In this document: piece after piece, positions 43,019-54,659 of the stretch | Layout: each line of letters begins with the position of its first letter | Position numbering within the stretch: position 1 is the first letter of the stretch | DNA from: Eucommia ulmoides | Lineage: Eukaryota > Streptophyta > Magnoliopsida > Garryales > Eucommiaceae | NCBI GenBank assembly: GCA_016647705.1 | Contig: CM028333.1 | Coordinates: 13,785,616-13,849,615 of the forward strand | DNA length: 64,000 nucleotides | Direction: 5' to 3' | Notes under the pieces: generated by a model | Told to the model about the DNA's origin: nothing | Database searches by the model: none | What the model saw: only the letters and a program-made list of their open reading frames with translations | Made by a program: the position numbers and the translations under genes

Positions 43019-45469
43019 TCTTCCACTTGATGATGATGGCTTTTATGACGACATTAATTCTCCTCCAATAAAAATAAAACATCAATAACTAAAGTCAAGT
43101 AAAAAAATTGAGAAAATGTAGAATTAGTTACATATTAATTATCATTATAGAAATTGAGAAACTGCAGGAGAGGTAAACACTATTGTGACAAATAAAGAAG
43201 CAGTCAAGCAAGCAAACAGAATTGTGATACAGTTAAAAATTACAGTAGAATTGTGCATAATAATAAAATTCATTTCCATGAAAAATTTCTTTCGAGAGGT
43301 TCGGTGATTTTTGGTCTAGTAGGTAAGGCATGAGATATTTTCTAGTTAGAAACAAGAGCATGACCCACACGAATCTACTTTTTTGGCTAAGTTTGGATCC
43401 CCTGTGGTTGTCTTGCCTCAAATGCAAACTATTTTTCTTTTTTATAGCAAGGTATGAAATAGTATTACTCGATTCTGAATAGTCATCTTTGAAATTGAAG
43501 TTTTTGCATACTATTTTTTTTTTTTTAATTTTGATAAGATTTATATTCGATACAATGGTTATAAATATGCATTATCGTAGTAAGATTTGCCTTCAGTATA
43601 AAGGCGCATTTTTATTGTTGATAATTTAGAGTTACGAGGAAATAAATGGCTTAACTAAGAGCTCTTTATTACATCAACTCAATTATGAGGGGATTAAACT
43701 TGTTTTTCCTTCTGATTTACAAGAAGCAAGAAGCAAGAAAAATTGTCCACCAAAACAAATCAAAGCCAAAAATATGAAAATGAAAATAGCAAAAGTCTTG
43801 TTCGTAGAGAAAACGAATCCCGTTCCTATTCCTCAACTAAAATACAAATTGGTGCCAGGAAACAAGCAAAATAAAAATTGAAAGGAACCCAATATTCTCA
43901 GTGAATAAAACCCTAATTAACAAAATAAAGAAGAAAAAGTAACAAAAACACAAATTGATGCCAGTAAACAACCAAAATAAAATCCTTAATGCATAAACAT
44001 CAACTAATAGTTGAAATCTCATAATTCAATAAACAGTAAATCGAAATCTACTGACCTTCAATTTTCGATAGAGAAAATGGATAAACTAAACAAAGGGCAA
44101 TGAAAGATACTTTTTGTTCTCTATAAACCCTAATTTTGAAAAGAGACAGAGAGAGAGAAATTGAGAGTTGCAAACCTAAAGAGATAGAGAGAGAAGGGAA
44201 AATAAAGGGCAATGAGAGAGACTAAGAGCATCTTCAAGGGCAATGAGAGTCGGACAACATTTAAACGCAATCTTGACATGGGGATGAGATCGTGACTGAC
44301 GGGTCAAAGTAGTGTACAACTATGAATAGTTTATAGTAATTGCACAATTCCGTAAAATCCACAATTTCTTCTCTCTCTTTGCATATGAATGGCCTTTTCC
44401 TCTGTTTAGGGTCATTCGTATGTACAGCTAGACATGGTTGAAATCCATAATTTCTTCACTCTCTTTGCAAACGAATGGCCATTTACACTGGTTGAGTTTG
44501 ACAGACTGTATTAATTCTAGGGCTTTAATTTTTTTCGGCCGATAATAAGCTCATTTGTTGAATAAGTTTATTTGAATTCCCCAAGCAATCCTTAATTTGG
44601 AGAAACCACTTGAAACAAGTTTGTTCCACCAAAGCTTGAACTCGGGGATTGACATTCCACTTCAAGATCGCATTTATGTGTTGTCCTGCTCTCCTTGTCA
44701 TTTTGTATTACACAAAAATATTCTTTTATTTTTTGAGCAGTTAAACACAAAATACAAAAGAGTGAGAGATTTTGAAATGTACTCTCATCTTGTTCATATT
44801 CACCAAAATAAATCAAAGCTAAAAATATGAAGAAGAAAAAAAAAAACAACAACAATCTTGTTCATAGAGAAAATGAATCTTGTTCCTCAAAAATCTCAGG
44901 GTAAATCAATAAAAGAGATCATCGGTTCTGCATGCAATAAGGGAGAAGCAAAGCAGATAATGTAACCCTAATCTACTTCGATCTCCATGAGAGCAAAATC
45001 TCATCTTTAGAATTTTCTATTAGAAGTGGAACAAGGACAAGACTATCATCGGTTCTACTTGCATCTCCATGAGAGAAAAACCTCAGGACAAAGCAATCAG
45101 AGAGATCATCGATTCTGCTTGCAATCAAGGAGAAACAAAGTAGATAAGGCTACCCTAATCTACTTTGGATCTTCATGAGAGCAAAATCTCATCTTTAGAA
45201 TTTTCTATTAGAAGTGGGATAAGGACAAGACCATCATCAATTTTGCTTGCAACCAGGGAAACGAATCTTGTTCCTCTACCAGCAATCGAAATGAAAAACA
45301 TTCCTATTCCGGGTAAAAAATCAAGTAGTGGTCTAAATCAGAATTCAACGGAAACCACATTCAATCCAATATATATATACACATTCACCAAATTTAACGA
45401 ACGGATAATTGAACCAAATGATTCAATTTTAAAACCAATTAAATAGTAAACGAAACAATTTAGTTGTAA

Positions 45470-45650
45470 TTTCTACTAGAAGCACGTTGCAGCGCGATTC
45501 TATCAGAACCATCCATCGGGAAAAAAATATTGTAGTGTCTTCCCATTGAAACCAAGCCCAGCAAAAGCACGTTGCAGCGCGATTCTCAATCTACTATAGT
45601 GCCATCCTATCAGAACCAACCATAAAAACGCGCTGCAACACACTCCCATA
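45470..45650. repeat. CTGCAG palindrome block in the inserted 5-kb part
   Basis: Modules such as GCACGTTGCAGCGCGATTCT at 45480-45500 and 45565-45585, and CGCGCTGCAACACACTCCCAT near 45630. Same family as the arm blocks. A further block lies at 46265-46500 (near GCACTGCAGCGGGTTTAT and GCACTGCAGCGCGTTTC). Confidence 0.7.
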
Positions 45651-46669
45651 AGAATCAGTCGAAAGCTCAAGACAAAGCAATCAGAGAGATCATCGGTTCT
45701 ACTTGCAATTAGGGAGAAGCAAAGCAGATAAGACATTTCTAATCTGCTTGGATCTCCATAAGAGCAAATATCATCGTTAGAATTTTCTATTAGAAGTGAC
45801 AAGATCATCATCGGTTTTGCTTGCAACCAGGGAAACAAATCTTGTTAACCTCCAATTTCAACACAAATCTAGCTTCTATTAGCTAAATCCACTATCACAA
45901 TTTTCAAATCAAAACCCACACTCCACCAACAATGAAATTTTAGCTTCTCAATTTCAAATCTCTCTCTCAAATAACTTACTTAATGATTTTGTTGGCAAAA
46001 CCTTGACGAAAGAAGTCCACTTCGTGCCATTTTCCTCCTTGAACTATTCTTCGTTGAGAAAGTTGGAGAGGGTTGGTGTATAGGGTGTTTAAGAGTTGAT
46101 TTGTGGTTTTTTTATGATAAAAAATTTGGTTTCGTAGTAAATGAGAAGTGATTCTGGTAGATTAGAGATGAGTTGGTGGGGCTGGATTAGGGTTTTAGGA
46201 TGATTTGGAATGGAGGGCGGCTAGGGTTTTGAAATGAAAGATAAGAAAAGAAATCGCGACATTCATATCACATCTGAAGAGAAGGCACTGCAGCGGGTTT
46301 ATATTGTGCTGCAGAGCACTTTTTTTTGTAGATGGATGGTTATGATGGAATCGCACTGTAGTGCAATTTTAGTCGGCTGCAACGTGTTTCCACCAGAGTG
46401 TGATCTTTTTTTTTTAGCACTGCAGCGCGTTTCTGTCAGAATGTGAACTCTCTTTTGAGCATTGCAGTGCGTTTAAAGTCCGTTGCAGCACGTTTCTGCT
46501 AGAATGCATCTTTGTTCCTGCGCCATTAATTCTATTTCATCACGTGCGAGGTTTCCTCGATATCCTGAATAGTCCTTTCTCCTCTTCATTACTCCACAAC
46601 TTCGCACCATGACCACGGCCTTGCCCTTTTTTTGATCATCTTTTTTTTCTTCAATTAACACTAAGAAAA

Positions 46670-47108
46670 TTTTAATTTTCGTAAATTTAATGTCTATAAT
46701 TTATGTATATTATATTTTCTCTTTATATTATTTTTTAATTTAAATTCCGTTAACTTGATTATTGCTAAGTTTGATATTCATATATTATTACAATTTTTGT
46801 AAATTTAATGTTCACAATTTTCGTATATTATATTTGGTCTTTTATATTATTTCTTTAATTTAATTTTTATAAATTTAATATTCCAGTATTATTACTAAAT
46901 TTATATTATTCCTATAATTTCTATAAATTTAATATCCATAATTTATGTATATTATATTTCATTTTTCATACTATTTTTTTTAATTTAATTTTTATAAATT
47001 TAATATTTTGGTATTAATATTAAATTTAATAAGCATATATTATTTGTATAATTTTTATAAAGTTAATGTCTATAAGTTCTATATATTATATTTATTCCTT
47101 AAAGTATT
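46670..47108. repeat. AT-rich satellite, about 3.5 copies of a 120-130-bp unit
   Basis: Repeats of AATTTnTATAAATTTAATGTCTATAATTTATGTATATTATATTT followed by TTATATTATTTTTTTAATTTAATTTT. Starts near 46670, 46791, 46912 and 47050. Confidence 0.7.
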
Positions 47109-47331
47109 ATGATTTACCAAAAAAAATCAAGTATTATGAATAAGATATCTACCAATGTTTCTAAATATTCCAGTTTTTGTTGATCTTGTGTTTATTCCCT
47201 GTTTTTGTTTATTTTTATAGCTTTGCATTCTGCTTTTGGCCTTTGGTTTTGCTGCTTTGCTTGTGCAGCTTTGTTCCTTCGTTTTAATGAAAGTTTTCTT
47301 ATCAAAAAAAAAAAAATCCAATCGTATCTAA
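47109..47331 (+). mobile_element. 3' end of a LINE with poly(A)
   Basis: TTTTAATGAAAGTTTTCTTATC followed by a 13-base poly-A run at 47307-47319 is the typical end of plant L1 LINEs. The preceding T/G-rich 3' UTR (from about 47160) fits. No coding part remains. Confidence 0.5.
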
Positions 47332-48349
47332 AAGTTAAATAACATGTGGTTATAAGGCTAAAGATTCGATTCAATATGCATAAAATTCTCAACAAAAATT
47401 AGAGAAGTTCAAACAAAACATATCATTAAAGAGATATAATAGATAGATAATAAAATCATAAAATATATTGTTGCTTAAGATATATTTACAGATCCAATTT
47501 TCAGGTCCCAATTCTGCAACAAAAAGACAAGGCAACAACATTCCTTGTCCTACAGGTCACACAAACTTGTAGGACTAGAAATCTTAGACCATAGTTATAA
47601 AAGTCCAAACAATAAAAAAAATAAAAATAAAAATTACACAAATAGAAAAACATAGTTTTCGGATAGCATTTCAGTTTCCCAAGTGTTAACTACTTTAAAG
47701 ATGTCAGAATCCAAGAGTTTGATCCTTTCTGGTTCCAGTAACTCCCATTCCAACCACGATGCGGGCACCACTGAGCTTTGATTTGAAGATTTATGCAAAA
47801 ATATTCACAGAACGACAAACTATAACACTCTCTTTTCCGGCCACATGACCCTAAGATATAACACAATAGGTGGCCGCTTTGTTGGACGACGCGGTATGCT
47901 GTTTCAAAGAAAACAACAATAAGAACTGATTTTGTTTTTCAACAACAATAAGTACAGTGCTGAAGTATGAAAAATTACTATTGAGTTATAGTAAAATATA
48001 AACCATTGGCCCTAATCTAAACCTAAATATTTTATTTAGGTTTAATTGTTATAAAATTCATTGGAAAAACTAATCATTTATCACAATTTTTAAAACGAAT
48101 TTAGGGTCAGTTTAGTTATTAAAGTACTTGTAATGTATAAACAAATGAGAATTTCAGTTTCAAAAATTAAGAATAATAATATTTGACGAGATACTAATTA
48201 TAACACATTTTCCCAACAGTAACAACAATAATAGAAATTTACCTTACTTCTTGTACATGAAATATCACGTCTTCTTTAACATCCAGCGAGATGCAAGCTC
48301 CTACATCCATTGGATCAAAGCGCGGTATTCTACTCTTAAAACAAAACAT

Positions 48350-48402
<53 letters not shown>
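48350..48402. repeat. (AAT)n microsatellite
   Basis: About 17 uninterrupted AAT triplets in the right arm, with further AATAAC units up to 48430. The mirror position in the left arm (37900-37960) has only imperfect TTATTATT, so the expansion followed arm formation. Confidence 0.9.
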
Positions 48403-48404
<2 letters not shown>

Positions 48405-51400
48405 AAAATAATAATAACAATAAATATTATAATGAGAAGTGGGACAAGGACAAGACCATTATCGGTTCTGCTTGCAACCAATTTTCTATTAGAGACACAA
48501 AATACAAAGGAGTGAAAGATTTTGAAATGTATCCTCATCTTGTTCATCTTCACCAAAACAAATCAAAGCTAAATATATGAAAATAAAAACAGTAACAATC
48601 TTATTCGTGGAGAAAACGAATCTTATTCCTCAAAAACCTCAGGGCAAAGCAATCAGAGAGATCATCGATTCTGCTTGCAATCAGGGAGAAACAAAGAAGA
48701 TAAGGCAGCCCTAATCTGCTTGGATCTCCGTGAGATCAAAAAGTCATCTTTAGAATTTTCTATTAAAAGTGAGACAAGGATAAGACCATCATTGGTTCTG
48801 CTCGCAACCAGGGAAAAACAAAGTAGATAAGGCAGCCCTAATTTGCTTGCATCTCCATGAGATAAAAACCTTAGGACAAAACAATCAGAGCGATCATCAG
48901 TTCTGCTTGCAACCAAGGAGAAGCAAAGCAGATAAGGCAACCCTAATTTGTTTGGATCTCCATGAGAGCAAAACCTCATCTTTAGAATTTTCTATTAGAA
49001 GTGGGACAAGGACAAGGCCATCATCGATTTCGCTTGCAAGTTGCAATCAGGGAAACGAATCTTGTTCCTTAATTAGCAATCGAAACGAAAACTATTCCTA
49101 TTCTAGGTTAGAAATCAAGTAATGGTGTAAATCAAAATTCAACGAAAACCACATTCAATCTAGTAGTCGAAAATCAAGTACCAACATTCAATCCAGTAGT
49201 CAAAAACCAAGTAGTAATGGTCTAAATGGGAATTCAACGGAAACCACATTCAAGCCAGTAGTCAAAAATCAAGTACCAACATTTAATCCAGTAGTCTAAA
49301 ACCAAGTAATGGTCTAAATCAGAATTTAATGAACAGTAAATCAAAAATAAAGTAATAAAAAAAAAAAAAAAAAAAACCTGACCTTCAATTTTTGAGAGAG
49401 AAAACCCTAACATAACAACAAAACCTCCATGAGAGAAAAACCTTATCTTTAGAATATTATATTAGACACAAAACAACATAACAACAAAAATTAAATTAAC
49501 AACACAATCAACACCTTACCTTGGTTTCTGATCGAGATTCACAAAGGCCCAAAAATCATCAGAAGAGGCAGTGCAAGTGGAAGAGACATTAAAACAGGTA
49601 GTGGAGGTGTAGGAAGTGGTGGCGGGGGTGGAAGATTTGGACGTGAGGGTGAAAGATTTGGAGGTGGTGGTGGTGCAGGAGATTATCCGGATGATAATCA
49701 CAAAAATAACCACCCTCGAAAGAACACACACTACTTAGCGCCCGGTATGCATGACAAGAGATAAAGTAGAGAAAAGAAATTGAAAAAAAAGAGTAACAAA
49801 GGAACTAGATAGAATATTCAGAGTTCAGACAACGATTTTATAACCAAAAAATAGAAATTAAGAGAAAATATATGCAAATTTGAAGCAAAATATATGCAAC
49901 CACAAACATGGCCATTGTACAGAGCAATAGAAAACTAGAGAGTAGTAGAGAGAATTCACCAAAATAATCAGAAAGATTAGAGGGAAGTGGAATTGTGTTT
50001 GACATGACAATATTTTTCTACCTGTGTCAAATCTGAGAGAGAGATTGAGTCAAAGCGCTGCCGCTACACCTCGAGAGTTCCCTTAGGCCGGTTTGCAGGA
50101 AAATAAAAATATAACAGAAAACCCTAATACTGGCAACTGGCAAAATAAAAATATCAAAATTTGAAGAACAGTGAGAGAGATTTTTATCTAACCTAATGTT
50201 AAGGCCTGAGCATAGGTCTCCTCATACCACATAGAAGCGGACCATTTCCTCAATGACGACGAGAGAGAGACAATGAATAAGTCTTTTATTTTTCTTAAGC
50301 CATTTCGGGTGGGTCTGTCAAGGCAGAAGGATGAACAAAACCCTAACAAATCTTATTTCCAACTCCGATTAACAAAACCCTAATTGAAAAAAATAAAATA
50401 AAAACCCTAATCCATACAGAAATCAAAATCGAAGATAAAAAAAAAACAAATTAACAAAACATCAAAAAGAACTACTGTTGAATCGAGAAAGACGAGACGA
50501 TGAGACGAGGAATCGAGGAACACCATATTCAAATTGTCATAGTCATAGAATCGAGGAAGACGAGACGACGAAGAGCTATTGTTGAAGCCTGGAAGGAGAA
50601 TCGACGAAGATAACTAAGATGCTCTCACTGTCATTCTGTATTACAACAATATTCTTTCGTTTTCTGAGCAGGCAAACACAAAATACAAAGGAGTGAGGTA
50701 TTTTGAAATGTACTCTCATCTTGTTCATCTTCACCAAAACAAATCAAATCTAAAAATATAAAAACAAAAATAGCAAAAATCTTGTTTGTAGAGAAAATAA
50801 ATCTTATTCCTCAAAAACCTCAAGGCAAAGTAATCAGAAAGACCATTGGTTCTGCTTACAATCAGGGAGAAACAAAGCAGATAAGGCAACCCTAATCTGC
50901 TTGGATCTCCATGAGAGCGAAACTTCATCTTTAGATTTTTTTTATTAGAAGTGGGACAAGGACAAGACCATCATCAGTTCTGCTTGCAACTAGAGAGAAG
51001 CGAAGCAGATAAGGCAACCCTAATCTGCTTGCATCTCCATGAGAGAAAAACTTCAGGGCAAAGCGATCAGAGAGACCATCGGTTCTGCTTGCAATCAGGG
51101 AGAAGCAAAGTAGATAAGGCAGCTTAATCTGCTTGGATCTCCATGAGAGCATAGTCTCATCTTTAGAATTTTCTATTAGAAGTGGGATAAGGACAAGACC
51201 ATCATTGATTTTGCTTGCAACCAGGAAAACGAATCTTGCTCCTGAACCAGCAATCGAAATGAAAAATATTCCTATTCCAGGTCGAAAATCAAGTAATGGT
51301 CTAAATCAGAATTCAATGGAAACCATATTAAATTAAATATATATATACACATTCACCAAAAAAAATTAACGGACGGATAATTTAACCAAATGATTTAATT

Positions 51401-51439
51401 TTAAAACTGATTAAATAGTAAATGAAGCGATTTGGTTGT

Positions 51440-51645
51440 AATTTCTAGTGGAAGCGCATTGCAACGTGATTCCATCTGAACCGTTCATCGAGAAAAAAAG
51501 GTTGCAGCGTCTTTCCATCTGAACAAAGCCCAACAAAAGTGCGATTCTCAGCCCGCTGCAACGCCCTCCCATCAGAAGCAGCCATAAAAGTGTGTTGCAA
51601 CACTCTATTACCCCGTTGCAGCGCACTCTCATCAGGACCGGCCAA
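51440..51645. repeat. CTGCAG palindrome block, right arm outer copy
   Basis: Mirror of 31800-32010, with GCAACGTGATTCC, GCCCGCTGCAACGCCCTCCC and CCCCGTTGCAGCGCACTC modules. Nearly all copies have decayed at CG sites. Confidence 0.7.
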
Positions 51646-52337
51646 AATCTCAGGGCAAAGTAATCAGAGAGATCATCGGTTGTGTTTGCAATCAGGGTGA
51701 AGCAAAGCAAATAAGGCAGCCCTGATCTGCTTGGATCTCCGTGAGAACAAAACCTCATCTTTAAAATTTTTATTAGAAGTAAAAAGACCATCATTGGTTT
51801 TGCTTACAACTAGAGAAATGAATCTTGTTCCTCAACCAACAATCGAAATAAAAAACATTCCTATTCTAGATCGAAAATCAAGTAAAGGTCTAAATCTGAA
51901 TTCAACGGAAGCCACATTCAATCTAGTAGTCGAAAATCTAGTACCAACATTCAATCCAGTAGTTGAAAACCAAGTAGCAATGGTCTAAATCAAAATTCAA
52001 CGAAAACCAAATTAAATCCAATAGTCAAAAATCAAGTACCAACATTCAATCCAGTAGTCAAAAACCAAGTACCAACATTCAATCCAGTAGTCAAAAATAC
52101 AATCATTTACAAGGGAGAGTTACGATTACGAAGCGACGAAGACAAAGCAATGAATGGAAATGAAGATTTCAATGGATTTGGAGGTTGGAGTTAAGGAAGG
52201 AGAAGGATCTCTGATTCGTTGATAGAGGAGAGATGAATTATTTCTTCTTAATATATCTGACCCAAATTTAATGGGCTGGGCCAGTCGGTTACGGTGGGTA
52301 GGTCGGGTCGTCGGTATTGCACAACCCTAACCTTATC

Positions 52338-52670
52338 TCTTCACCCTTTGTGAGGAGAGACTTTATCTTATGATTATCAAGAGTACTACTAGGGGTGTCT
52401 AGAAGGGCCTGCGTGCTAATAGGAATAGCTCTACCATCTCTCATTTATTTTTTGTTGATGATTTTCTAAAGCTAATCAATATTTTAATTGTGTTGAATAA
52501 TTTTGTTGATGTCTAGGGTTAAAAGATTAATTTTTCCAAATCTAAACTTTATGTTTCCCCTTGTATCCCCGGTTGGAAAGCGAGAGATATCAGTAATTAC
52601 CTTAACATCGGGTTGACTGAGGATCTTTGTATATACCTTGGCTTTCCTCATGTTCATGGGAGACTTAATA
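52338..52670 (+). pseudogene. L1-type LINE, part 2: reverse transcriptase
   Basis: Resumes directly after the foldback element. It contains TISHLFFVDDFL, where FVDD replaces the usual FADD catalytic motif, then KINFSKSKLYVSP and IYLGFPHVHGR. Interrupted at 52671-52675 by the target duplication of solo LTR G2. Confidence 0.88.
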
Positions 52671-52675
52671 ATCTT

Positions 52676-54654
52676 TGTTGAACTTAATATTTTGATGTAC
52701 AATTAAACGTTGATATTTTATGGAACTAATTTTTTTATTGAGTGGTTTCAGATTTAAGTTCCATATGTTCAAATGAGAAAAAGATTTGGTTGAAAATAAT
52801 AATCATTGAAGAATTTATAACGGGTGCAAGATGAAGGCAATGAAGATTTTAAAGTATTGAATAAAGCATAAAAATATTTTTGGTTAAAGGTCTAATTGAA
52901 AAAGTGATTTTAACACTTAAAATGATGTGCTTTCGGGTCAATTCGGTCAATCGACGAAGGGGGTCGATCGTAATAATAGCTTAAGAAAGAGAAAATGGTG
53001 ACCTACTAGCCAATTCAGTCAACCGACGAATACAATCGATCGACTAATGAATTTAGTAGCCGACATAAGAAAAAATGCGAAAACACTGGTTGAGTAGGTC
53101 AACCAACCAGGGCAGTACAACTGTCAGAATTCTAACCATTGAATAGGGTTGGTTAACCGGCGATGGGCCCAGTCAACCGATAGTCAGCAGTCAAAGATTT
53201 GACTGACTTACTTTTTGGGTAAAATCTTCTCGTTTTTTACGATTTTAAATGAGGTTTTTTAAGGATTTTAACTGTTTTACTTATATATATCATATATTAT
53301 TTGTTTCTTATTTATTTGGTTCACATATTTAATATTCTCTTAATTGAATTGATGAAACTACTTCTTATCCTTAAGGATTTTAAATTGAAAAAATTTGGGG
53401 AACAAATTGAGTTTTTCTAAAAGTATTTTTAAATGAAACATACTTATTTTAAAAGTATATGATATATGGAGTATCAAAGGGTCTTTTTAAGTCTTGAAAT
53501 TTGATAATTAGCCGTTTGAGGTCTAGTTAAAGGTCTATAAATAAAGACTTGCGTTTTTTAAATTCATGAATCAAGAACATTCAACTTTTGACAATTATAA
53601 GAGAGATTTTCTTCACTGAAATTTATAAGAGAAATTTCTGAAAGAGTTCTTGATTAAGGTTCTAAAAGTTTTGGTCACTAGTTTGGGTCCATTATTAAGT
53701 TATCGTAATCGTTTTCAATGAATTCCGATGAGATCTTTCCAAGCTAATTAAGTTATTCTTTTAGATTATTTACTTAATTACTTGGATTAATTGTTTTGAG
53801 AAAAAAAAAATCATTTTCAAATCTAATATTGTGCCAAATCTTTTAAAACGATTTTTATTTTAGAAATCTGATTATTTGTTATTTGTGCGTTAAATTGTTT
53901 AAATCAAATTTGTGCCTCACATAGAATCCATCACATAGTATTTCAGGACATTAATTGAGCATAATTGTATTGAGATGGTAGAAACTCCTTATGGGAAAAA
54001 ACTTGTGATTTTTCGTATTTGAGAGTTTGAGTGGACTAGACACATTTCAAACGGTGTCTAATTTAGATAGTTAGGTTTTGATCTTTAGCTAATGAAAAAT
54101 ATTAAGGTTTAATCTTTAGCCTCAGAAAAGGATTAGGGTTTGATCTTTAACCAGCGAAAAAATATTAGGTTAATCTTTAGCCTTTTAAAATATTAGGTTT
54201 TGATTCTTCCTGTAATAGAATTAGAGTATGAGAAGGTTCTTCCTAAACCTGCGAAAAAAATAAGTATAATAGTATGAGAGAGTGATAGGTTGATTATGAG
54301 CCTGTGAAAATAATTAGTGTTATAAAAGTTGATTCTAAGCCTGCAAAAAGAATCAGGATTGTAAGGGTTTGGTTCCTACTTGGAAAATGAATCAAAGGGT
54401 TAGTGAATTGTGAAATCTCTCTGGAGCTTGGGGAATTGGACGTAGGTATGAATAGTTTACCGAATCAAGATAAATCTTTGTATATTGTATTGTTACTTTT
54501 TTGTTTGTTCGGGTGTGCACTTAGATAAATATATTTTTGTTGCTTAATAAGATAATAATCAATTGGAGAAATTGATATCTTGGATTTGAATTTATTGTTT
54601 AATTTTTTATCACTACCCAATTCACCCCCTCTTGAGTAGATCTTTGGGCCAACA
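52676..54654 (+). mobile_element. Solo LTR G2, 1979 bp, TSD ATCTT
   Basis: Begins TGTTGAACTTAATATTTTG and ends GGGCCAACA, with a perfect duplication ATCTT at 52671-52675 and 54655-54659. Homologous along its length to G1 (7073-9425) but diverged. Contains GGTCAATTCGGTCAATCGACG-type motifs at 52937-53115 and a TATAAATAAAG near 53536. Confidence 0.9.
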
Positions 54655-54659
54655 ATCTT

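Larger units (their letters stand above)
42395..47380. mobile_element. Five-kb block inserted in the right arm, itself partly made of arm modules
   Basis: In the left arm CATATTGTTAAGTTGACAAG (about 38937) is continuous. In the right arm the same place is split between 42395 and about 47375, with an ATATTG string at both borders. Inside are a GRF-like ORF, arm modules in inverted or direct orientation (43720-44010, 44690-45840, palindromes at 45470-45650 and 46265-46500), an AT-rich satellite and a LINE 3' end. Borders are approximate. Confidence 0.5.
31179..52329. mobile_element. Giant foldback (inverted-repeat) element, 21.15 kb, hAT-like ends
   Basis: Ends: TAGGGCTGTGCAAAAATACCG on the left and, complemented, TAGGGTTGTGCAATACCGACG on the right. 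An 8-bp duplication ACCTTATC flanks it (31171-31178 and 52330-52337), and removing element plus one duplication restores the LINE reading frame. TAGGG termini with 8-bp duplications are a hAT signature. The two arms mirror each other. Examples are 31800-32010 with 51645-51440, 35790-36120 with 50630-50300, and 36700-36922 with 49735-49500. Further in, 37980-38070 pairs with 48340-48240, 38400-38800 with 47910-47510, 38940-39540 with 42390-41790, and 39580-40260 with 41750-41030. Solo LTR E is inserted in the left arm and a roughly 5-kb block in the right arm. No transposase is recognised. A MULE-type reading with a 10-bp duplication is possible but less symmetric. Confidence 0.82.
41026..52329 (-). 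repeat. Right arm of the giant foldback element
   Basis: Mirror image of the left arm with many substitutions and indels, so the arms have evolved apart. It lacks the left-arm LTR E but has an additional block at about 42395-47380. Palindrome blocks: 41030-41270, 41450-41730 and 51440-51645. Confidence 0.7.

Noticed and set aside
37290-51240. Regularly spaced repeats that at first resemble a CRISPR-like or satellite array
   Set aside because: Units are about 110 bp, diverged, adjacent to each other and mirrored in two arms of a transposon. There is no constant short repeat with unique spacers.
31179-52338. Reading the giant element as a MULE with a 9- or 10-bp duplication
   Set aside because: AACCTTATCT can be read as a 10-bp duplication, but then the ends start AGGG. 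The 8-bp reading gives symmetric TAGGG...CCCTA ends, which is the hAT form. A MULE origin is not excluded.
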